Shown: in pieces, positions 1 through 11,796 of the stretch
Numbering within the stretch: position 1 is the first letter of the stretch
Layout of the letters: every line of letters starts with the position of its first letter
Assembly: GCA_948099385.1 (NCBI GenBank)
Contig: CANUEZ040000070.1
Coordinates: 561,001 to 625,000 of the forward strand
Reading direction: 5' to 3'
From: Fasciola hepatica
Taxonomy: Eukaryota; Platyhelminthes; Trematoda; Plagiorchiida; Fasciolidae
DNA length: 64,000 nucleotides
Notes under the pieces: model-generated
The model's input: the letters and a program-made list of their open reading frames with translations, nothing else
The model's database searches: none
What the model was told of the DNA's origin: nothing
Program-made: the position numbers and the translations under genes

Positions 1-41
1 CCACTGGAGAATGCATGAGAAATAAATAAATGAATTCAGCT

Positions 42-453
42 TCATCTGGTATCAGCGGATATGGATATAGCTTGGTCTGTAGCGTCGACCTCGCCCCCGT
101 CACTGTCACCTTCAAGCAGACATATCTTACGGATATCTTGCAATACGTCGCCTTTGTTCGTTCTCACAACCTCCGTGCGCACGAGACCATCGATTTCTGT
201 ACGGCAGTCCTTGATCACTCCAGCCGGCCAGTCGTTTTTATGTAGTTGGCTCTCCACGAGGATGACCACATCCCCACATCTGAACGACCTCTGTTTGGAG
301 ATCCACTTTTGCCGAAGCTGCAGTAAGTACTCCCTCGTCCATCGTTTCCAGGAAGCCTGTGCTAGGTGGTTCACTTGTTTCCATCCAACGATGTACGTTC
401 CACGCAGGGTTTTTGGTGTGGTTGCTCCTACTTTTGACCGAAGTATTAACAGG
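42..453 (-). pseudogene. BEL/Pao pol C-terminus (integrase tail, DUF5641-like)
   Basis: Minus-strand remnant of the C-terminal end of a BEL integrase. Readable blocks are WKQVNHLAQASWKRW, then a basic QLRQKWISKQRSF block, then GDVVILVE and WPAGVIKDC, which is the order expected of the DUF5641 domain following the integrase core. It ends at a stop near 42. The left end of this piece is the natural protein end. The right end is a break made by the solo LTR, and the reading continues at 836 on the other side. It belongs to the older, divergent BEL subfamily. Confidence 0.75.
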
Positions 454-830
454 TGTTACGAACGTTTGAGCAATGCGTAGCCAAATTCGCAACGGATCCC
501 GAAATCAGAAGACGATTATCCGTGATATTCCACGATACTAGATTATTAAAATAAACAATGACATAAACAATATACAAACCTCAATAATACGATCACAAGG
601 ACTCAACAACGAGAAACCGAATAGCAGCGTGTGAGCAGACAGCACGTGCGTCACGCAGGTCCTGAACAAGGATGTGCCAAAATAGCGCTCTGGGCGCGAA
701 CAAACAACAATTGGTCCAGAAAAACAACCAGTTCGTAAAGACAAGTCAATAGTGTATGGAAATGAGTGATGTTGGGAAAAACACTGAATCGCGAGGGAAA
801 AAGGGGGATTTTCCACGACCGGCTGTTACA
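454..830 (-). mobile_element. Solo BEL LTR inside integrase, TSD ACAGG
   Basis: A 377-bp LTR with the TGTTAC...GTTACA ends shared by all main-family BEL LTRs here. It is flanked on both sides by ACAGG (449-453 and 831-835), a perfect 5-bp target duplication typical of BEL/Pao. No internal sequence remains, so it is a solo LTR, presumably left by LTR-LTR recombination. Removing it and one ACAGG joins the integrase reading frame as LTP...DLLILRSK, the expected motif. It is most similar to the LTRs of BEL-1 at 7,589 and 13,903. Confidence 0.9.
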
Positions 831-835
831 ACAGG

Positions 836-3189
836 TCTTTGGGGGGGGGGGGGGGTGAGTGCCAGTTCGCCTTCCGGGTCTGGGACGATCGGCACCAGGG
901 GTCTGTTTTTCAATATGCTTTCTACTTCTGTTAGCAAAGGGGACAGAATCTCGTCATCGAGGGTTTGTTGTGAGGTCAGGGCTGTGAGTATTTTCCTAGT
1001 CGATCGTATCAGCCTTTCCCAAACACCACCACGATGAATGGCATAAAGTGGGTTGGAGTGCAATTCTATCCCCTTTGCTACGGTTTTGGTTTGTATTTTG
1101 GCGAGGTCCAAGCGGTTCCACCATTCCTCTAACTCCTTATGATCCCCAACGAAGTTCGAGCCATTGTCTGGGTATACATTCTTGGGGACGCCGCTCCTCG
1201 CGATGAACCTTTGAAAGGCCATTAGAAATGAGTCGGTGGTCATATTACGCACTACTTCAAGATAGACTGCTCTGGATTGTAAACATGTTATTAGTCAGCC
1301 ATACCTCTTTTTTGTGCTCCGTTGCTGTCGTACAAGTAACGGGCCAAAGCAGCCGACGCCGATTTCCACGAACGGGCACCATCCCGGTTGAACTCTTACG
1401 GCTGAAAGGGGGTCATCATTTGTTGGCCTGCTACCGCTCTCCGGCGACGACAAGTAATGCAGTTGCCTATGACTCGCTTGACCGTCGCTGGTCCCTTTGT
1501 CACCCAAAATCGTCGACGTATGTTGTTCAATAAGTGATTCAAACCTGCGTGTCTCTCTTCTCGATGTACATGGTCTATCAACCATCTCGTTATGTAGTGG
1601 TCACTAGGGATTATTATGGGGTGTTTTATTTTGTACTCTAGATTTGAATTCGTCAGCCACCCTCCAACTCTCAGTAGTCCGTTGGTTCGCATGGGGTTTA
1701 GTCTTCGGATACTGCTGTGCAACAGCTTTCTTTCTTTGGTGTTATCATCTATCCTGGCTAGCTGGCGGGCCTCGAACGGGAAAGTGTCTAGTGACAGTAG
1801 GCGTAGAACGTCGAGTTCGGCTTGATTCAGCTCGCCCGGTAGTATCCTCCCAACATTCAATGTGTTTAGTGATCTTGTACCTTTCGTAATCAATAAGAGT
1901 ACTTTGTATCGTGTCCACCAGACCACGGCTCTTGACATTTTTGTTCAGTTGGGAAATTGGCACAGTTTTTCTATGAGACTTACGCTTCCCAAGGAGCTTG
2001 TAGCCAGTACCAGTCTTTTGGTTTTGACATCGCTATCATCAGGCTGAGGTATTATTGGCGTCAGCCATATCTGTTTGGATGCAGTTAGGAAGTCCGATCC
2101 CATTGCCCTCGTCCACAACCTCTCTAGTGTTTTCAGGCCCCTTGAGCAGAAGTCGGCCGGGTTACTGGCGGACTGTAAATGGTGCCAATGATCGGTCTTA
2201 GTCGACCCGTGGATTATAGTGAGTCTGCTGGCCACGAAGGTGTTGAAGCGAGTGGTAGTGTTGTTTTGTAACGTAGTACTGTGGCCGAGTCCGTCCAAAA
2301 GTTTGGTTCCCAGTTTATCCGATCGAAGCATCTCCTAATCAGCGTCGCGGCTCTCACGACCAGTGGCGCTGCCGTCAGTTCCAGCCTTGGAATGGACACC
2401 GTTTTCAGTGGAGCCACTCTCGCCTTTGCGAATAGTATCCGGCTGTGCCGCCCACAATTTGCGTCCACCCAGCAGCCGTAAGGAACTATCCCGTAGCTTA
2501 TTTCCAATGCATCAGAAATTAAGTGGAGTTGGGCGTCATTTGTGCACTTGATTCCTGTCAAGCACCGTTGTATTTTGATCTCACCAAGTTCCTCCAGGCT
2601 GTGCAGCCAGTCGCGCTATCGCTTATCGTCTTCATCCTGAAGAGGTTCGTCCCAACCCGTCCCTCTTTGGCACAGCGATTGCAAAAATCACTTTCCGGTA
2701 ACAACCATGGCGAAACAAAACCTAGGGGGTCATAGAGTCTTGAGACTGATGATAGGATTCCTCTCCGTGTGACTGGTTGTTTGGGTAGGTGAAAATGAAT
2801 TCGTCACCTCTGGGTTTCCACTGAAGACAAAGCGTGCGCTCCATTTGTGAAGAGGATCCCAAAAGCTCTCTCGTACACTCAGTTTTCTCGGACTTGAGGA
2901 TAACATTGAGCACCTCTTGGCTGTTTGAAGTCCATTCAGTGAGGTTGAATTCTCCGGCATTTAGAGTGGCGATCAGTTCGGTCATATGGAGAATAGCAGT
3001 ATATGGGTCGTCGAAGGAACGCAGAAAATTGTCCACGTAGAATTGGTTCATTGTTCTTCCTAGCAAAGTGCTGGTGACGCTGAAACGCTTGAGGGTTTCC
3101 CGGAAGGCAGAATTAGCACAGAAGGGGGATGACATCTTCCCAAAGGGACGAAAGGTCAGCCCGTACTCGTCAGGTGCGCGACTTGCGTC
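836..3189 (-). pseudogene. BEL/Pao pol remnant: RT C-half, RNase H, H2C2, integrase
   Basis: Minus-strand pol of the divergent BEL subfamily, broken into several frames. In coding order: RT with FRPFGKMSSPFCAN and FYVDNFLRSFDD, where the usual YVDD reads YVDN (about 3,180-2,720); RNase H with SDALEISYG and SIPRLELTAA (2,561-2,214); NPADFCSRG (about 2,170); the H2C2 region with HVHREERHAGLNHLL and CITCRRRRA (about 1,600-1,420); and integrase with DNGSNFV and GGVWERLIRS (1,252-836). A run of 15 G at 841-855 lies within the proline-rich LTPPP stretch next to the LTR. Frameshifts near 1,940, 2,330 and 2,700 mark it as dead. Its 5' edge at 3,189 is the insertion point of BEL-P1. Confidence 0.8.
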
Positions 3190-3565
3190 TGTAACGACCG
3201 GTCGTGAAAAATCTCCCTAAAACCCTTGCGATTCAGTGTTTTTCTTAACTTCACTCACTTGCTTACACTATTGACGTGTCTTTACGAACTGTTTGTTTTT
3301 ATAGACCAATTGTTGTTTGTTCGCGCCCAGAGCGCTACTTTGTCATATCCTTGTTCTGGACCTGCGTGACGCACGTGCTCCTTGCTCGCACGCTGCAATT
3401 CGGTTTCTCGTTTGTTGAGTCATTGTGATATCATAATTGAGGTTTGTATCTTATTGATGTCGTTGTTCACTCAATAATCTAGTATCGTGGAATATCACGG
3501 ATAATTGCCTTTTGATTTCTGGATCCGTTGCGAATTTGGCTACGCATTGCCCAAACGTGTGTTAC
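3190..3565 (+). repeat. 5' LTR of BEL-P1
   Basis: LTR in sense orientation, beginning TGTAACGACCGG and ending at GTGTTAC, where the LINE-containing insertion begins. It is about 376 bp and closest in sequence to 27,820-28,196. It would carry the promoter of the element. The last base of the usual GTTACA end is lost at, or shared with, the junction. Confidence 0.8.
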
Positions 3566-3589
3566 TTCGAAGGAGTGCACAGTGGAACC

Positions 3590-4930
3590 ATCCTAAATAA
3601 TGCTTAAACAGTTCAACGGATTTTTGACCCACAAGTACTTTTCTGACAGCTGGAAAGTGGCCTCAATTTCTCCGGTGTCTAAGAAAGTCCATCGAGCTTA
3701 CGTCTCATAGCCTGCTTACCAGTCACCCTCAAAGAGTTTCAAAGGCTCATTATGCGGATCAGTGTATTGGGTCCCAGCCGGTTTGCAGGTGGCTGCCTCC
3801 TCTAGATATTGGATGCTCAAGCACCGCCCACTCCAGTTTATTCTCATTGGACCCTAAATGTTAGGCCTTCGGGGTGCGCCTTTTTGACCATAGTGTTGAA
3901 CTCGACCGTGTCAACAGGTCGATACTATTCTCGGGTCTTGAGGACTGTTGAGTCAGCACATGACATACTTATTTACGGTGTGGCTACTGTTACAGTCGCC
4001 AAAACTTCGCCAGATTTGATGAAGAAACCTCTTCGACGCTTATTTCAACAATAGGGGTTTTGAAAGGATCCATTCAGTCACTTTACTTCTTTTACTCTTT
4101 GAGCCTTTTCCAAGCCTGTATACGATAGTGTTTGCTTATTAAGTACACTGATGGTATAATCCTTGGTACGTCCCACTCAGTAAGCCATCGTCAAATACCC
4201 TTGCAGCAGAGTCCCTGAACTCACCAAGTGGTCCTCCGGTCCAAGACTAAAAGGAACCCTTTGAAGTGCTCCGATATATTACTCCATCTTTACAATAGCA
4301 GCAAACGTTTCAATCTTCCTGCTTCCGATTCCGATCTGCTCTCTAGCGGAGTGCACATTGGTGGACCGTCATCTACAAAGTATCTAGGAGTCACTATCAG
4401 TCGTAATCTTTCCTCGTCATTCAAGATACTGCGGTTTTCCAAAACATTGGACTTTCCAAGTTTGGGCTACTTTTAAAGCCTTTTTCCAATCTACTTTATC
4501 AAACGTTTTACGTTTGCATACATCATACCACACTGACTCTAGCTTTTCCTGTTAACTTTCCAGGTTTGCTAGAGAAAGACTTTAGAATTATTTTCGTGTC
4601 CATCAAAAACCTTCTACCTTGCAGTGGGATCCCCTATGTCCAATACTTTTATGGCTGCTTGATAAAGATAAGAGACAAAAAAGTGTGGTAAAAAGGTGCT
4701 AATGTAGATAAATAGGGAGAAGAAGAAATAGAAAAAGGTGACTAATGGTGTGTTCACAATTTTCATCAAGTCGATATGAAACCGGACACAAAATTTCTCC
4801 GCCAGTTTGTTTCGATGCAGCTTCCGGCCAGGCGGTAGTGTTTCATACCAGTGGACCTTAATAGTTCTAGAGCTGGGTGTCAAGTCGCGATAAGAGCACT
4901 AGAATTGCACTTGGGATGGCATGTGTTTGG
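3590..4930 (+). pseudogene. LINE-X: reverse transcriptase remnant of a second LINE type
   Basis: Fragmentary plus-strand non-LTR reverse transcriptase in shifting frames. Near the start is WKVASISPVSKK, a common LINE RT block. At about 4,375-4,420 is KYLGVTISRNLSSS, and at about 4,560-4,620 FPGLLEKDFRII, both from RT C-terminal regions of LINEs. Weaker similarity runs to about 4,930. These blocks do not match the LINEs at 17,488 or 34,007, so this is a different family. There is no endonuclease and no open frame. It is 5' truncated directly against the BEL-P1 LTR at 3,565. The 260 bases after it (4,931-5,190) show nothing I recognise and may be its 3' UTR. Confidence 0.5.
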
Positions 4931-5189
4931 ACTCTGAGGCCACCGGCCAAGGAAAGCTCTCGTACCACAAAGAGAGAAAGAGTCGTGGAATACACTTGCT
5001 TGCGTGTTGGGAATGTGTCTTTATTAACCTGACGAAGCCAAAGTCCTGCGTGCAACACAGTGGAAATAAAAGGGTAGAATACTCGGAGAGTACACGGTGC
5101 CACTCTGTGGACATATAACATTTGCCGTAAAGATACTAAATGACCAGTCACATTCAGTCTCTCCCAATCTTAATAAATGTTTTTCCAGA

Positions 5190-5850
5190 TCCTCAAACAA
5201 ATCCAGCTACGAAAACTTGTTTAATTGGATCACCACTCGATGGACATCAAAGGTTCCCTGTGCAACGGCAGCACTGGATCTAGGGCCGTGGCCTATACAT
5301 AAACGCACCACCACCCCATTACTATAATCATTCTCCCCTTTGATTGATCTTTCGGGCCTGGACGTCGTCCCATGTCGTGTTTGTGGCCGCCAGTACCCCA
5401 ACATCCTTCCTACAGTTTGATTCGTAACTGCCTGCCATCACCGACACCATCACAGTTTCTTCCACTTTTGGGCCCGCTTACGAACCACTCAACATAGAGT
5501 AACCACTATGCCGGAGGAGACCGTAACCAATATAGTGCTATGCTAGTAGTGTACCAGTCCCATTAACTCTCATTGTTCCTTCATACCCACCTTACCGCCT
5601 CGGTGCTGAACTGCAGACTGCGTAAGCAGACTAGATCAAGGGTTGCCATTTCTAGATCCTTTTAACTTTAAAGCTCTAGGTTTTTCTTAGTATCCCAACA
5701 CTGCCACACCAACTAGCGAACCAATAATCCTTCAGAATGCATACAAAATGACCCAACCGTTTGACGCAACTTTGCTAGGCCGCAGCATTATAGTTCAGTC
5801 CTCGGCGAGCCTACTCCACCCAGAACGTGGAGTAATTTACATTGGTATAT
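5190..5850 (+). repeat. LINE-E 3'-UTR copy, first part (plus)
   Basis: From about 5,480 this stretch aligns with 52,600-52,880: blocks such as ACCACTATGCCGGAGGAGA and GCGTAAGCAGAC followed by GAATGCATAC and GGCCGCAGCATTATAG recur in the same order. It is interrupted at about 5,850 by an inverted copy of the same repeat and resumes at about 7,383. The part before 5,480 is assigned by position only. Confidence 0.5.
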
Positions 5851-7382
5851 TTCTCGGCCATGGTCGAGACGCACGCGCTAACGCATGATCATGGTGTAAC
5901 ACGTTACTCAATAAGATGAAATATTTACAAATTCTAGTTATGAAAGTCGAGAGTATTAGAGATGAAAAAACAATGACAGGGAAAGTTTGAATGGATCATT
6001 CTGATAATGGTTTACGCGGTAGTTTTGAACCAGTTTCGAATCCGGGCTAGGCAGTGGTGCGCGGTGGAGATATCAAGAAAATCGGTAACGCAGTGCTAAG
6101 GAGGCATTATTAACAAGAATGATGCAAGCCAAAGAAACCGGGGGCCAACTAAGGTTCTGCAGATGGAGTAAATTTTGAACTAGAAAAAAAGGGGAGAAAA
6201 TCGACGCATGCGAAGAGGATAGCGTTCCATGAAGAAAATGCAGACCCTGAATGACGGATTTACCGGGGTTCGATAAACGGAATGAGTTTTAAAGCAGGGG
6301 GACATGAGGCCAATTTCGTGAAAGTGAACTGGTGGATGTGGGAGAAACAGCAGTCCATAAAAAGGTGAGTTTAGATTCAGGGCCAGTAACATGTACTATT
6401 CAGAAATAAGAAGGCGCAACTGGGGGGTCCTCGAGAAGTGGAGAGTCAATTTCCAGCCGGCTACGGTTCGGGGAAAGATAACCTGTGGTAACGGATAGTT
6501 AAGTGGGAAAATCTCCGCATGGACTTCAGCTTTATTATGCTGTTTCACTGACAAAATTATATGTATGTGATGACGCATTTGCCTTCAGTGTTATTCTGGT
6601 AACGTACGACATCGAATGCGTACGTTTCGTCTGGCAGGGCAAAGTATGTGTCGTCAATCAGCCGAGTGTGGCTGTATATTAGCGGCATGCGCGTGAACTG
6701 GAATTCGTGTTGGTTGCGTTAGAAAATGCTGAACGATCTGATAAGCAATTAGGGGTATCTCCTGTTGTGTGGTTTGATTTCGGTCCCAGTTGCCATGGTA
6801 GGTTCCACTTGAGTCTCTGTCCGTACGAGTCAAAGCGGCCTCCTTGGTTAGCCAATTTGGCGACTGAGATAGTGGGAGACAACGACCTGAAATAAAGGGA
6901 GATTGCAGTCTGGACGTGGTTCCAGCTGTGGGTTATGATAATATGTGAAGACAATAAACAATGGATTGATTAGGTCTATGTGAGTGGGGCATGGGTAAAA
7001 TAGGCTCGCAGTGAATTTGAGCTATACTGCTGCAGGCCGACGAAGTTGCGTACACAGGCTTGGTAACTTTATGCATTTCAAAGGATTTATGATTTGCCCG
7101 TGAGCACGGCATTGCTGGGATACTAATAAAAGACCTAGGGATTCACGGTCAAGAATGGTTAGTAATGATAACCCTTAGTACTGTTTGCTTACGCAGAACG
7201 CAGTTTGGCAACGAGGCGATAGGATAGGTTTGAAATAACAGACAGAGGGAGTGGGACTAACATACCGTTTGCGTGGCGCTACGCTGTTACTGTCTCTTTC
7301 GTTATATTGGTTATTCTATACTGAGTAGTTTCTGAGGAGTCAAAGTAGAAGGAACTTGGAACATTGACGTAGGTGCCACGGA
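5851..7382 (-). repeat. Inverted LINE-E 3'-UTR copy nested in a plus copy
   Basis: Read on the minus strand, 7,382-6,890 matches 52,560-52,990, including GGAACCACGTCCAGAC. The stretch 6,600-5,853 matches the 3' part at 14,540-15,370 and 23,260-24,030, ending in the shared GACCATGGCCGAGAAATA motif. It therefore carries almost the whole repeat in one piece. It splits a plus-strand copy of the same repeat, so it inserted into its own kind. No protein is encoded and the minus strand is C-rich. Confidence 0.6.
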
Positions 7383-7588
7383 CTGCCTAAATGAACTTTA
7401 TCTTTGCCCCATTCACTTAAACCTAGCCAGTTCATTACGGTTGTCGTCATATATTACCATAACCCACAGCTGGAACCACGTCCAGACCGTAATCCCTATT
7501 TATTTCAGGTTCGTCGCCTCCCGATATCTCAGTCGCCAAACTGGATAACCAAAGATGCCACCATGACTCGTACTGACGGGAACCCAAG
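7383..7588 (+). repeat. LINE-E 3'-UTR copy, middle part (plus)
   Basis: Continues the plus-strand LINE-E copy broken at about 5,850. It carries CATATATTACCATAACCC and GGAACCACGTCCAGACC, then CAGTCGCCAAACTGG, as at 6,830-6,900 on the other strand. It ends in CCAAG at 7,584-7,588, the left target duplication of BEL-1. The repeat resumes at 14,282. Confidence 0.6.
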
Positions 7589-7967
7589 TGTAACGAACGT
7601 CTGAGCAATGCGTAGCCAAATTCGCAACGGATCCCGAAATCAAAAGACGATTATCCGTGATATTCTACGATACTAGATTATTAAAATAAACAACGACATA
7701 AACAATATACAAACCTCAATAATACGATCACAAAGTCTCAACAACGAGAAACCGAATAGCAGCGTGTGAGCAAACAGCACGTGCGTCACGCAGGTCCTGA
7801 ACAAGGATGTGCCAAAATAGCGCTCTGGGCGCGAACAAACAACAATTGGTCCAGAAAAACAACCAGTTCGTAAGGACAAGTCAATAGTGTATGGAAATGA
7901 GTGATGTTGAGAAAAAACACTGAATCGCGAAGGAAAAAAGGGGGATTTTCCACGACCAGCTGTTACA
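7589..7967 (-). repeat. 3' LTR of BEL-1
   Basis: Begins TGTAACGAACG and ends GCTGTTACA on the plus strand, giving sense-strand TGTAAC...GTTACA termini. 379 bp. It differs from the partner LTR at roughly 16 positions, which means the insertion is not recent. Confidence 0.9.
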
Positions 7968-7976
7968 CCGCCCACC
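7968..7976 (-). other. Polypurine tract of BEL-1
   Basis: On the minus strand GGTGGGCGG lies directly before the 3' LTR, the expected position of the plus-strand DNA primer. The same nine bases precede the 3' LTR of BEL-P1 (27,811-27,819) and, on the minus strand, the M4 LTR (from 54,127). Confidence 0.7.
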
Positions 7977-8665
7977 AAAATCCTCCGGGATCCTTAGCAG
8001 AGTCAAAGGTTCGGTATAAAGGTACTGATTCTTCCTACCTGCCTAGGCCCTGCTGTCAGTGCGCGCGTCTAATGCTCGTCGTCAACCTTCTACTACTGGT
8101 CGCACCTAACCCATTGGATACATAGACGTGAGGCTAGTCTATATCTTCCACGAGACCAAATGACTGATGGCGGGCGTGAAGGGTCACATAGACGTTGTCC
8201 TCTTAAAGGGCCGTCCGGTCCTGGATGTATGTGATTGAGTGTGTGCGAATGTGGGTGTGTGTGTGCCGAGGTGTACAGTGAAATCACAGTTATGACTACA
8301 CATCAAAGGAGGACTTTCTGCAATGTCAACAAAAGACCGCGTGGCAAGAAAACGAGTAAAATGTAGCATGTGTGTGTGACCTGAGCTCCACTACTTCCAC
8401 ATATGCAAGGGGCATTCGGTAACGACAACAAAAAGCAAAACAACGAACACTGTCACATGTTTGATGGGTTTACGGGATGTAAAGTGCGCCGTGCATGCGT
8501 GTATGTATCGGGATGTACAATGGGATCGCATTCATCACCACATATCGGAAAGAACCTTCTGTAATGTCAACAAAATGACCGCGAGCATCTTAACGAGTTT
8601 GACGGAGACCGTGTGGTATATATGGTGTTTCTTTGTCCACCTCGATGACTGTGTGAAAAGGTTTA
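7977..8665 (-). other. 3' UTR of BEL-1 with degenerate tandem subrepeats
   Basis: About 690 bases between the pol stop and the purine tract with no conserved reading frame and no envelope-like protein. It holds diverged units, roughly 105-150 bp apart, with the core TTTGTTGACATTGCAGAAAG followed by a TGTGGTGAT-like block (minus strand; plus positions about 8,290-8,335, 8,395-8,450 and 8,540-8,585) and CA-rich stretches such as 8,240-8,270. The same organisation occurs in the 3' UTRs of the other BEL copies. Confidence 0.6.
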
Positions 8666-11600
8666 CTAGGCCTCAGGGTTATCAGCTCCTCCGTCTTCGC
8701 TCTCGAGTAGGTTAATACTGCGTATGTCACGAATGAGCACTCCGTTAGCTGTCTTCATCTTCACCGTTCTTATCATTTCGTCAGTGCTTTTGATGGTTTC
8801 CGTAACTACTCCCAAAGACCAAGCGCTGAAATGTGCGCGCTTGTCGGCTATCATAACCACGTCCCCAAATTTGAATGGTCATGTTTTGGCCATCCACTTC
8901 TGTCGAGTCTGCAAAGCCGGTAGGTACTACCGTAGCCATCGCCTCCAGAAGACCTTGGCCAGATAGTTCGCTTGCTTCCACCCGTGGAGGTAGCTCCCAC
9001 GAAGGTTTACCGGCCCTTGGAAACCCTCGTTCGACCTTAGCGTCAATAAGTCGTTCGGGGTGAGCGCCAGGTGGGTGGGGTCGCCGTTCAATACTGGAAC
9101 CAGGGGGCGGTTGTTCAGGATTCGCTCCACCTCAGTCATGACGGTGTTCAGCGTCTCGTCGTCGGGCGGCTGCTGCTCCATGATTGACAGCAATATCCGT
9201 CTGGCGGACCGGATCATGCGTCCCCATATGCCGCCTCGGTGACTGGCCTGTGGGGGGTTGAAATGCCATCGTATGCCGTAGGCCACGTTTCGGTTCTGCA
9301 GTTCGTCCCTGTCAATGTTCTTGTGCCAACGCTGCAATTCCCGTTGAGCGCCCACAAAGTTCGATCCATTATCTGAGTATATATCGGCCAGTACGCCTCT
9401 TCGGTTGATAAATCTTTGCAAGGCCCGTAGAAACGAATCGGTCGTCATCGAATGTGCGACTTCTAGGTGTACCGCACGTGATTTCATGTACGTCATGATA
9501 CATCCGTATCGCTTTTTTAATCTTTTCCCGCACTTGATCCACAAAGGCCCGAAATAGTCCAACCTGGTGTCACTGAACGGCCACCAGCCCGTAGTCACCC
9601 TGCATTCTGGTAGTGGGGCCATGAGTTGTTTGCCTGCTGTGGCACTGCGTCTCCTGCATTGCACACACCGTCGGATCACGCGTTTTACAGTCTCTCGTAC
9701 TCTCAACAACCAAAGACGCTTTCGGATGACGCTCATCACGTGACTTTCCCCGGAATGTCCCTCCACGGCGTGGACGTGTTGAATCATTAGCTCTACTACA
9801 GGTTGTCTCGCAGGCAGCAGTATAGGATACTTTGTGTCGAAGTTCAGGTGGGCGTTGGTCAGCCTACCATCCACCCGCAGCAGTCCGTCGATGAGTTTGG
9901 GGTTTAAACGCTTCAGCTCGCCTCTTGGAGATGGCATGTCTTCATTGGTCGGCCCCACTTCTTCCGCCCTCTTGAGTTCTCGGGCGAAAGCCTCGCGTTG
10001 TATCATTCTGAAAATATCGTACTCTGCCGCTTGTAGCTCATCGGGACCTATCGGGCCGACCGGTATCCGACCTGAGGGCCGTAGCCCTTTCATGACTAGT
10101 AAATTTCTCTTGAACCTGGTTAACCAAACTAGCGAACGAAGTGTCTTCATCCAGGGAGAAAACCTGACCAGTCGCGATAAAATGGGCGACGCTTCGACGA
10201 CGTTGGTTGCTATCACTACGCCTTTGATCTCCAGTTCCAATTCCGTAGGGGGTTTTAATTCAAACACGGGCCAGTCCTGTTTGGGCAATTGCAGGAAGTT
10301 TGGCCCTCTCGTCCACGTGGCTGGTTGCCTGAATTCGTTCGCACCTCGGGAGCACAGGTCGGCCGGATTATCGCCAGACCTGACATGACTCCACTGGTGC
10401 GTGGCTGACTCATCGTGGATAATCGTGAGCCGGTTAGCAACGAAAATACTGAACCAGCTCCGGACGTTGTTAATGTAGTAAAGTACTATCGTTGAATCCG
10501 TCCAGAAGCTCACCGACCAAATGTAGAGATCGAAACATCTCTTCACAGCTTGCACCACCCTGACTGCCAACACGGCTGCGCTGAGTTCAAGGCGTGGGAT
10601 TGAGACCGACTTCAGTGGAGCAACGCGGGCTTTGGCGAACAGGATCCTCGTGGTATATTGTCCATCTCCTGCGCACCATCGTCTATACAGCACAGTTCCA
10701 TAACCGAGTTCGGATGCATCGGAAAAGGCATGTAGTTCTCCAGTCCGTGTCGTATGGTCAGGAGTCAAACATCGTGGGATTCTTATGTCCCCTAATTTCT
10801 TCAAGGTGTTCAGAAATTCTTCCCAGTCCAGCCGTTCCCCTCGGTCCAGTGACTGGTCCCAATCAACTTTCTTACGGCACAGCCGCTGCAGCAAGATCTT
10901 TTCGGGTAGCAGCCATAGTGAGACGAAACCGAGCGGGTCGAACAAACTTGAGACGGCGGATAGTATGCCACGACGGGTTATTGGCAGCTCGGGAACGTTC
11001 AGTTCGAAAACAATATCGTCCGTTTCCGCGTCCCATTGTATCCCTAAGGTGCGCTCGATAGGAAGTGGAGAGCCGTCCAAATCTCTTACCCTTTCGGCCT
11101 TTTCGTGAAACGGGATCACCCTCAGCACTTCTGAAGCGTTCGACATCCATTTAGTTAGATGGAAGCCGCCCTCTTCCAGCAATCTCGTCAGACCCCTGAA
11201 CTGCTCTAGAGCTGATTCCACATCATCGAATGACCCAAGGTAGTCGTCGACGTAGAAGTTCCTGCTGACGCTTTCTACCACCGTCCGATGTACCAGATCG
11301 CCATGTTTGTTCGAGGATTCCCGAAGGGCGTAGTTTGCACAAAATGGTGACGATATGGCTCCGAAGGGGTGGACGGTCATCCTATAATTCACCACTGCGT
11401 TGTCCCGGTCGCTACCTTTCCACCACAGGAAACGCAAAGCATCTCGTTCTCCTACCGGAATCTTCATCTGATGGAACATTTCCCTAAATTCGGCGGACAA
11501 GGCCACTTTACCCACTCTGAAACGGCACAGAACATCGATCAGTGGTGTGGTCCAGTCAGGCCCCTGTAGTAGGCGATCGTTTACCGACTTGCCCTGAAAC

Positions 11601-11770
11601 TTGGCCGCACAGTCGAAAACCACGCGCAGTTTATTGGGTTTTTTGGGGTTGATAACCGGATGGTGAGGCAGATACCAGATACCCCTTTTGCTGTCGGTGT
11701 TAACGGGCACCTTTTCAACGTAACCGAGGGCCTCGTTTCGCTTCATCAAATCCGCGTATCGTTTCCACAC
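8666..11770 (-). CDS. pol: BEL-1 pol: reverse transcriptase, RNase H, integrase
   Basis: Replicative half of the BEL/Pao polyprotein. It copies element RNA into DNA and integrates it. In coding order: RT with GKVALSAEFREMFHQ, HPFGAISSPFCAN and the catalytic YVDD (11,243-11,254); RNase H with FSDASELGYG (about 10,705-10,735) and SIPRLELSAA; NPADLCSRG; an H2C2 zinc finger (HVHAVEGHSGESH at about 9,745-9,790, CVQCRR at about 9,660); integrase with LDYFGPLW (9,550) and SDNGSNFVG (9,360-9,380); then a DUF5641 tail. The frame is open from 11,770 to 8,930. It then has two in-frame stops, each one base from a sense codon in sister copies: GAG to TAG near 8,927 and AGA to TGA near 8,870. The third integrase acidic residue is lost: GGIWGRM replaces GGVWERM near 9,228. 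The ATG at 11,770 is just the first in frame, since gag and pol were one frame upstream. Confidence 0.9.
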
Positions 11771-11796
11771 ATTCTGGTCTCGAATGAAGCGTTCTT

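Noticed and set aside
841..855. Run of 15 G as a regulatory or quadruplex element
   Set aside because: It lies in the proline codons of a dead integrase and looks like slippage expansion; other copies lack it.
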